A stretch of DNA of 64,000 bases from contig NZ_CP029617.1 of the NCBI RefSeq assembly GCF_003945545.1, positions 1,618,501 to 1,682,500 on the forward strand, written 5' to 3'. Below the pieces are notes generated by a model. That model worked only from the letters and a program-made list of their open reading frames with translations, had not been told where the DNA came from and ran no database searches. Shown here piece after piece: positions 56,314 to 64,000 of the stretch (position 1 is its first letter; each line of letters starts with the position of its first letter). The stretch comes from Streptomyces sp. WAC 01529. GTDB taxonomy: Bacteria; Actinomycetota; Actinomycetes; Streptomycetales; Streptomycetaceae. The translations under genes were made by a program, and so were the position numbers.

Positions 56314-57366
56314 CTACAGCCCGAGCCGCGCCAGCGCCTTGCCCGCGTCCAGGGCGCAGCTGCCGGCGCCCGCGTCCGTCCACGCCGCCGCGCACAGCGC
56401 CCGCAGGGCGTCCATGGGCTCACCCTCGCCGTCCAGCGCCAGTTCGTCACCGCGCACCGACGCCGTCCAGCCGCCGCACCTGAACCCGCCCTCCACCGGG
56501 GCGACTTCGGGCTGCCCCGTCAGCATGCCGCGCAGATCCGCGTCCACATACGTCGGCCGGTGCTCCGGCCGGGCCGCGAGCAGCTGCGCGCCGTCCGTGA
56601 CGCCCGTCAGCACCAGCAGGGAGTCCACCTCGCCGTGGAACGCGCCTTCGATGTCCGTGTCGAGACGGTCCCCCACGACCAGCGGCCGCTCGGCGCCCGT
56701 CCGCAGAATCGTCTCCCGGTGCATCGGAGGCAGCGGCTTGCCCGCCACCCGCGGCTCGGCGCCCGTCGCGATGCGTACGACCTCGACGGCCGCGCCATTG
56801 CCCGGCGCGATGCCCCGGGCACCCGGAATCGTCAGGTCCGTGTTGGACGCGAACCACGGCACACCCCGCGCGATCGCGTAACAGGCCTCGGCGAAACGCC
56901 CCCACGCCAGATCCGGCCCGCCGTACCCCTGCACGACCGCCGCCGGATCGTCGTCAGCCGACTCGACCGGCTCAAGCCCCCGCTCCCGCAGGGCGACCCG
57001 CAGCCCCTCACCGCCGATCACCAACACCCGCGCCCCCGCGGGCACTTCCTCGCTCACCAGGCGGGCGACGGCCTGCGCCGAGGTGATGACGTCCGACGCC
57101 CCGGTCGCGATCCCCAGCTCCGTCAGATGCTCCGCCACCGCGTCCGGCGTCCGCAGCGCGTTGTTCGTCACGTACGCGAGGTGCATCCCGCCCTCGCGCG
57201 CGGTCCCGAGCGACTCGACGGCGTGCGCGATGGCGTGACCGCCCGCGTACACCACCCCGTCCAGATCGAGAAGCGCCGTGTCATAGGCCTCGCTCAGCGC
57301 CCGGCTGCTGCCATCGGGCCGCGTCCTGACGCTCCCGCCTGCCCCGTGACCTGCGGTCTGGCTCAT
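56314..57366 (-). CDS. HAD-superfamily hydrolase, NagD-like
   Basis: 350 residues. DTALLDLDGVVYAG is motif I with the nucleophilic aspartate; VTNNALRTPDAVAEHLTELGI and the late VVGDRLDTDIEGAFHGEVDSLLVLTGV are those of the subclass IIA (NagD, 4-nitrophenylphosphatase) group. Substrate unknown, probably a sugar phosphate or nucleotide. AGGAG precedes the ATG. A C-terminal extension of about 90 residues is not recognised. Confidence 0.88.
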   Translation of the reverse strand: MSQTAGHGAGGSVRTRPDGSSRALSEAYDTALLDLDGVVYAGGHAIAHAVESLGTAREGGMHLAYVTNNALRTPDAVAEHLTELGIATGASDVITSAQAVARLVSEEVPAGARVLVIGGEGLRVALRERGLEPVESADDDPAAVVQGYGGPDLAWGRFAEACYAIARGVPWFASNTDLTIPGARGIAPGNGAAVEVVRIATGAEPRVAGKPLPPMHRETILRTGAERPLVVGDRLDTDIEGAFHGEVDSLLVLTGVTDGAQLLAARPEHRPTYVDADLRGMLTGQPEVAPVEGGFRCGGWTASVRGDELALDGEGEPMDALRALCAAAWTDAGAGSCALDAGKALARLGL

Positions 57367-57437
57367 TACACATCGCTCCTCGCTCGATCCACTCCCCCGA
57401 TCATCGCTTATGCCACTGACACACATACGATGCCCCA

Positions 57438-58721
57438 ATGAACACAGCGGGTCACATGGACACAGCCGGCCTCGACCTGATCCCGTTCCGGGGCGTGCGC
57501 TACGTCCCCGAACAGGTCGGCAGTCTCGCCGCGGTGACGTCACCTCCGTACGACGTGGTCGTACGCCCCGACGGCCTGCTCCACCTGGAGTCCGCCGACC
57601 CGCACAACATCGTCCGCCTGATCCTCCCGCAGGCGACCACCCCGGCCGCCCGCAACCAACAGGCCGCCGACACCCTGCGCACCTGGCTCAGCGAAGGCAT
57701 CCTCGCGCCCGACGACAAACCGAGCCTGTACGTCTACGAACAGCAGGACAGCGAGATCCTCCAGCGCGGCCTCATCGGCGCGCTCCGCCTCTCCGAGGCC
57801 CACGACGGCATCGTCCTGCCCCACGAGGGCGTCATGCCGCATGTCGTCGAGGACCGCGCGGCCCTGATGCGGGCGACCGCCGCCAACCTCGAACCGCTCC
57901 TGCTGACCTACCGCACCGACAACGAGGCCGAGGCCACGGGAGCGACGGCCGTCATAGAACGCACGGCCGAGCGCGAGCCGCTCCTCTCCACGACCACCGA
58001 GGACGGCTTCCACCACCGCCTGTGGTCCGTCACGGACCCCGCGGAGATCGCCGAGATCCAGTCAGATCTCGCCGCCCACCAGGCACTGATCGCGGACGGC
58101 CACCACCGCTGGGCGACCAACCTGCGGCTGCGCGCCGAACACCCCTCGCCGAGCGCGTGGGACTACGGCCTCGTACTCCTGGTGGACACCGCCCGCTACC
58201 CCCTGCGCGTCCGCGCCATCCACCGCTACCTCCACCGGCTGCCGGTCTCCGACGCGCTCGCCGCCCTGGGCGACTCCTTCCGCGTACGCACCGTCGAGGG
58301 CCCCCTCGACCAGGCGCTCGACGCCCTCGCCGAGGCCGCCGCCAAGGGCAACGCCTTCGTCCTCGCGGGCGACGGCGCCTTCCACCTCATCGACCACCCC
58401 GCGCCCGACCTCCTCGCCGAGACGATCCCCGGCGACCGCCCCGAGGCCTGGCGCACCCTGGACGCGACGGTCCTGCACGCCACTCTGCTCGACCACGTCT
58501 GGCGGATCCCGGACGCCCCGGAGCACATCGCGTACATCCACGACACGGCGGCGACCGTCGAGAAGGCCGAGCGCGACGGCGGCACGGCGGTCCTGATGCA
58601 TCCGGTGAGGGAAGAGGTCGTCCGCGACCTGGCCCGCCAGGGCGTCACGATGCCCCGCAAGTCGACCTCGTTCGGCCCCAAGCCCGCCACCGGCCTGGTC
58701 CTGCGCGCCCTCGCCTTCTGA
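57438..58721 (+). CDS. DUF1015-family protein
   Basis: 427 residues. FRGVRYVPEQVGSLAAVTSPPYDVV and IADGHHRWATNLRLR are hallmark DUF1015 segments; the late MPRKSTSFGPKPATGLVLRAL matches the family end. The family includes a free-serine kinase in some prokaryotes; that role is not established here. ATG start MNTAGHMDTAG. Divergent from the HAD gene. Confidence 0.88.
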   Translation: MNTAGHMDTAGLDLIPFRGVRYVPEQVGSLAAVTSPPYDVVVRPDGLLHLESADPHNIVRLILPQATTPAARNQQAADTLRTWLSEGILAPDDKPSLYVYEQQDSEILQRGLIGALRLSEAHDGIVLPHEGVMPHVVEDRAALMRATAANLEPLLLTYRTDNEAEATGATAVIERTAEREPLLSTTTEDGFHHRLWSVTDPAEIAEIQSDLAAHQALIADGHHRWATNLRLRAEHPSPSAWDYGLVLLVDTARYPLRVRAIHRYLHRLPVSDALAALGDSFRVRTVEGPLDQALDALAEAAAKGNAFVLAGDGAFHLIDHPAPDLLAETIPGDRPEAWRTLDATVLHATLLDHVWRIPDAPEHIAYIHDTAATVEKAERDGGTAVLMHPVREEVVRDLARQGVTMPRKSTSFGPKPATGLVLRALAF

Positions 58722-58750
58722 CCCACGGCCCCCTGTCGGGCATACGGAAA

Positions 58751-58781
58751 CGGGCGGGACCCCCTCAGGGAGTCCCGCCCG
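58751..58781. terminator. Terminator between DUF1015 and the repeat protein gene
   Basis: CGGGCGGGAC and its exact complement form a 10-bp outer stem around a further CCCT/AGGG pairing. Sits between convergent genes. Confidence 0.85.
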
Positions 58782-58816
58782 TCCTTCATTGACCCGTCGG
58801 CCGGCTGCCCGGAGCC

Positions 58817-60787
58817 TCAGTCCTTGTCGTCCGCCGAGTCGTCCACCGACGCGTCCGGAACGGTGTCCGGGGCCGCGGTGAGCGCCTCGTCGGCCTCGTC
58901 GTCACCGAGGGCGTCGACGAACTCGACGCCTTCCAGCTCGGCGAGACGGTCCGACGCGTCGGTGCTGCCGTCCTTGTCGGACTCGACGACCTTCGCGAAC
59001 CACTCCCGCGCCTCGTCCTCGCGGCCGGCCGCGAGCAGCGCGTCGGCGTACGCGTAGCGCAGGCGCGCGGTCCAGGGCTGCGCGGAGTTCGAGGCCAGCT
59101 CGGGGCTCTGCAGGGTGACGATGGCCGCGTCGATCTGGTCCATGTCACGGCGGGCCCCGGCGGCGACGAGCCGCATCTCGACCTGCCCCGCCTTGTCGAG
59201 CTTGTGCACCTCGGGCGCACCGGCCATGTCCAGCGCCTTCTCGGGCCGGCCCAGGCCGCGCTCGCAGTCCGCCATGACGGGCCACAGCTCGACGCTGCCG
59301 GTCATCCGTCGCGCGGCCCGGAACTCGGCGAGCGCCTCGCTGTACTTCTGGTTCGCGTACGCGGCGAAGCCCGCCGCCTCACGCACGGCGGCGACCCTGG
59401 AGGCCAGCCGCAGGGCGATCTTCGAGTAGGCGTACGCCTGCTCGGGGTCCTCGTCGATGAGCTTGGCGACCATCACCAGGTTCTTGGCGACGTCCTCGGC
59501 GAGACCCTTCGGAAGGCTCTGCAGCTCCTGCTGTACGTCCTTGTCGATCTCGTGCCCGGTGACGTCCTCCGGGATGGGCAGCCGCCTGATGGGCTCGCGG
59601 TCGCGGTCCCGGTCGTCACGCCCACCGCGGTACCCACCGCGGTCACCGTCACGGTCGTCCCGCCCACGGAAGCCACCGGGGCGCCCGCCGCCCCGGCTGT
59701 CGTCACGACGCGGCCCACGGGGGCCACGGTCGTCGCGTCCGCGGTCATCGCGCCCACGGAACCCGCCGCCACCGCGGTTGTCGCCCCCGCGGCTGTCGTC
59801 ACGTCCGCGGAAGCCACCACGGTCGTCCCGGCGGTCATCACGGCGGTCATCGCGACGGGGCGCGCTGGACCGGTCATCGCGGCGGAACCCGCCACGGTCA
59901 CCACCATGGTCATTGTCCCGACGGTCATCACGCCGGTCGTCCCGTCGGTCGTCACGACGGAAGGCGGGCCGGTCACCGTCGCGGCGGAAGCCGCGGTCGC
60001 GGTCCGCGGGGCGATCGTCACGACGGGGGCCACTCGGGCGGTCATCGCGGCGAGGCCCACCAGTGGGCCGGTCGTCCCGACGGAACGGCGGACGTCCGCC
60101 ACTGTCACGGTCGTCACGCCCACGGAAGCCACCGCCACCGCCGCGGTTGTCGCCGCCACGGTTGTCGTCCCGGCGGAACCCGCCGCGGTCGTCCCTGCGG
60201 TCGTTGTCCCGACGGTCATCGCGACGGAAGGCGGGCCGGTCGCCGTCACGACGGTCGTTGTCGCGCCGGAAACCACCGCGGTCACCGTCACGCCGGTCAT
60301 CGCGCCGGTCGTCACGCCCACGGAAGCCGCCGCCACCGGCGCCCGTACCGGCACCGCCACGGTTGTCGTCCCGGCGGAAGCCGCCACGGTCGTCCCTGCG
60401 GTCGTTGTCCCGACGGTCATCACGACGGAAGGCGGGGCGGTCACCGTCGCGGCGGAAGCCGCGGTCGCGGTCCGCGGGGCGGTCGTCACGACGGGGCCCA
60501 CTCGGGCGGTCATCACGGCGAGGCCCACCAGTGGGCCGGTCATCGCGACGGAACGGCGGACGCGCACCGCGATCCCGGTCACCTTCACGGCGATCGTCAC
60601 GACGGTCATCGCGCCCGCGATAGCCGCCGCGGTTGTCGCCCCCGCGACTGTCGCCGCCGCGGTCGTCGCGCCGGAAGCCACCGCGGTCGTTGTCCCGCCG
60701 TGGAGCCCCGCGGTATCCGCCCCGGTCGCCACCGTCCCGGCCGCGCTGGTCGCGCCCCGGTCGCTCGTCGGGAGAGTTGGTGGACAT
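58817..60787 (-). CDS. TPR-like protein with a roughly 400-residue Arg/Asp/Gly repeat domain
   Basis: 656 residues. Residues 1-397 are almost entirely RGG, RDD, FRRDD and GRDD repeats, predicted disordered. One segment (residues 76-127) recurs nearly unchanged at 232-283. Residues about 400-620 are helical repeats (AYSKIALRLASRVAAVREAA; YSEALAEFRAARRMTGSVEL; AYADALLAAGREDEAREWFA) resembling TPRs. An acidic tail ends the protein. RGG-type regions bind RNA and can drive condensates. It lies next to the rRNA operon, downstream of the 5S terminator. Its opposite strand is also open, but this reading has normal domains. Confidence 0.85.
   Translation of the reverse strand: MSTNSPDERPGRDQRGRDGGDRGGYRGAPRRDNDRGGFRRDDRGGDSRGGDNRGGYRGRDDRRDDRREGDRDRGARPPFRRDDRPTGGPRRDDRPSGPRRDDRPADRDRGFRRDGDRPAFRRDDRRDNDRRDDRGGFRRDDNRGGAGTGAGGGGFRGRDDRRDDRRDGDRGGFRRDNDRRDGDRPAFRRDDRRDNDRRDDRGGFRRDDNRGGDNRGGGGGFRGRDDRDSGGRPPFRRDDRPTGGPRRDDRPSGPRRDDRPADRDRGFRRDGDRPAFRRDDRRDDRRDDRRDNDHGGDRGGFRRDDRSSAPRRDDRRDDRRDDRGGFRGRDDSRGGDNRGGGGFRGRDDRGRDDRGPRGPRRDDSRGGGRPGGFRGRDDRDGDRGGYRGGRDDRDRDREPIRRLPIPEDVTGHEIDKDVQQELQSLPKGLAEDVAKNLVMVAKLIDEDPEQAYAYSKIALRLASRVAAVREAAGFAAYANQKYSEALAEFRAARRMTGSVELWPVMADCERGLGRPEKALDMAGAPEVHKLDKAGQVEMRLVAAGARRDMDQIDAAIVTLQSPELASNSAQPWTARLRYAYADALLAAGREDEAREWFAKVVESDKDGSTDASDRLAELEGVEFVDALGDDEADEALTAAPDTVPDASVDDSADDKD
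59939..60562 (-). repeat. Two near-identical 156-bp segments inside the repeat domain
   Basis: Nucleotides 60407-60562 and 59939-60094 encode the same 52-residue block beginning RPPFRRDDRPTGGPRRDDRP. Differences are mostly third-position. A recent internal duplication in an already repetitive region; could also complicate genome assembly. Confidence 0.85.
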
Positions 60788-60849
60788 CGGTGACTCCTAG
60801 TCTTCGGTACCGCAGTCATTCTCGCGCAGCCGGGGTGCCGGCGCGCTTC

Positions 60850-60903
60850 GACAAAAACAAAAGGACCCCTGGTCCCAGCGTGAACGCTGGGACCAGGGGT
60901 CCT
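60850..60903 (-). terminator. rRNA operon terminator
   Basis: A perfect 19-bp stem (60862-60880 with 60885-60903) and 4-nt loop, followed on the minus strand by TTTTGTTTTTG. A classical intrinsic terminator after 5S rRNA, separating it from the downstream repeat-protein gene. Confidence 0.95.
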
Positions 60904-60912
60904 CCAAAGTTT

Positions 60913-61031
60913 GTTCGGCGGCGTCCTACTCTCCCACAGGGTCCCCCCTGCAGTACCATCGGCGCTTTGAGGCTTAGCTTCCGGGTTCGGAATGTAACCG
61001 GGCGTTTCCCTCACGCTATGACCACCGAAAC
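60913..61031 (-). rRNA. rrf: 5S ribosomal RNA
   Basis: About 119 nt. The minus strand begins GTTTCGGTGGTCATAGCGT and ends ACGCCGCCGAAC; CCCGGTTACATTCCGAACC lies between, all 5S hallmarks. The ends pair (GTTTCGGTGG with CCGCCGAAC) as helix I. Boundaries are estimated by comparison with known streptomycete 5S. Confidence 0.96.
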
Positions 61032-61167
61032 CCTATGAAATATCCCGCTGTAGAGCAGGATCTCAAACAGGGCAGCGAACAAGCACACTTTTCAATTTGA
61101 TAGTGACGCTGTTCAGCCGACACAACTGTTCGTTGTTTCAGAACTAACACAGTGGACGCGAGCAACT
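61032..61167 (-). other. 23S-5S internal transcribed spacer
   Basis: 136 bp with an A/T-rich middle. No tRNA could be folded here. Contains processing-stem sequence flanking the mature rRNA ends. Both boundaries are approximate. Confidence 0.7.

Positions 61168-64000
<2,833 letters not shown>

Noticed and set aside
59600..60700. CRISPR-like array of repeats
   Set aside because: Repeats vary in length, are in frame, and encode RGG/RDD peptides; no constant repeat/unique spacer pattern and no cas genes.
59204..60793. Long open frame on the plus strand opposite the repeat protein
   Set aside because: It is a Val/Thr/Ala-rich mirror of the Arg/Asp/Gly repeats. It has no domain; the minus-strand reading has TPR-like helices and a proper end.
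61032..61167. tRNA gene between 23S and 5S
   Set aside because: No cloverleaf or TPsiC-arm sequence (GGTTCGAAT) seen.

Overview
The window reads as a high-G+C actinomycete chromosome, almost certainly Streptomyces. The reasons are very strong G/C in third codon positions, frequent GTG starts, a conserved block (aroH-tyrA-cmk-plsC-der; parA-scpA-scpB-rluB; ald; pyrG; recN, nadK, tlyA), Rpf-like cell-wall proteins with LysM domains, and a DmdR/IdeR-type iron box. No integrase, transposase, CRISPR array, tRNA or prophage gene was seen. It is core chromosome ending in a ribosomal RNA operon.

Layout. 1-10.6 kb: truncated acyl-CoA dehydrogenase, DHA2-type drug exporter, PIG-V-like mannosyltransferase, PAP2 phosphatase, I78 inhibitor, a stand-alone cytochrome oxidase subunit I, a WYL regulator whose 3' end overlaps it, and a GT4 glycosyltransferase coupled to an unknown beta-rich protein. 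10.7-16.7 kb: a branched-chain-amino-acid-type (Liv) ABC importer with a LivH-LivM-LivG single-chain fusion, a separate LivF, a binding protein and two accessory proteins. 16.7-18 kb: two secreted Rpf/LysM proteins. 18.6-19.9 kb: two unknown proteins. 19.9-24.5 kb: aroH-tyrA-cmk-plsC-der. 24.8-27.3 kb: RlaP-type nucleotidyltransferase facing an NrtR plus ADP-ribosylglycohydrolase operon with a palindromic operator. 27.4-32 kb: parA, ribbon-helix-helix partner, scpA, scpB, rluB. 32.3-43.9 kb: ald, a STAND/TPR protein, Nudix hydrolase, pyrG, GH15 glycosidase, and an amino-acid permease divergent from a PucR regulator. 43.9-51.3 kb: GT4, recN, FtsX-like permease, nadK, tlyA, an unknown protein, SCP2. 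51.3-56.2 kb: an iron-siderophore uptake operon with a shared iron box. 56.3-60.8 kb: HAD phosphatase, DUF1015 protein, and an Arg/Asp/Gly-repeat TPR protein. 60.9-64 kb (minus strand): 5S rRNA and most of 23S rRNA.

How genes work together. Many operons are tightly coupled by 4-nt ATGA, GTGA or TTGA overlaps: the GT4 pair, cmk-plsC, aroH-tyrA, nrtR-ARG, scpA-scpB, tlyA-nadK, the siderophore permease genes, and the binding protein with the siderophore-interacting reductase. Most notable: (i) the fused Liv importer, whose two ATPase domains look asymmetrically degenerate, with repeats in the fusion linker and a duplicated stop/start junction; (ii) the NAD/ADP-ribose cluster (NrtR, ADP-ribosylglycohydrolase, RlaP); (iii) two identical GCGAC-N5-GTCGC palindromes between pucR and a permease; (iv) the roughly 400-residue disordered repeat domain beside the rRNA operon; (v) a 115-bp near-perfect palindrome with a second partial copy 3.4 kb away. 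All assignments come from reading the sequence and remembered family motifs; no database search was run.
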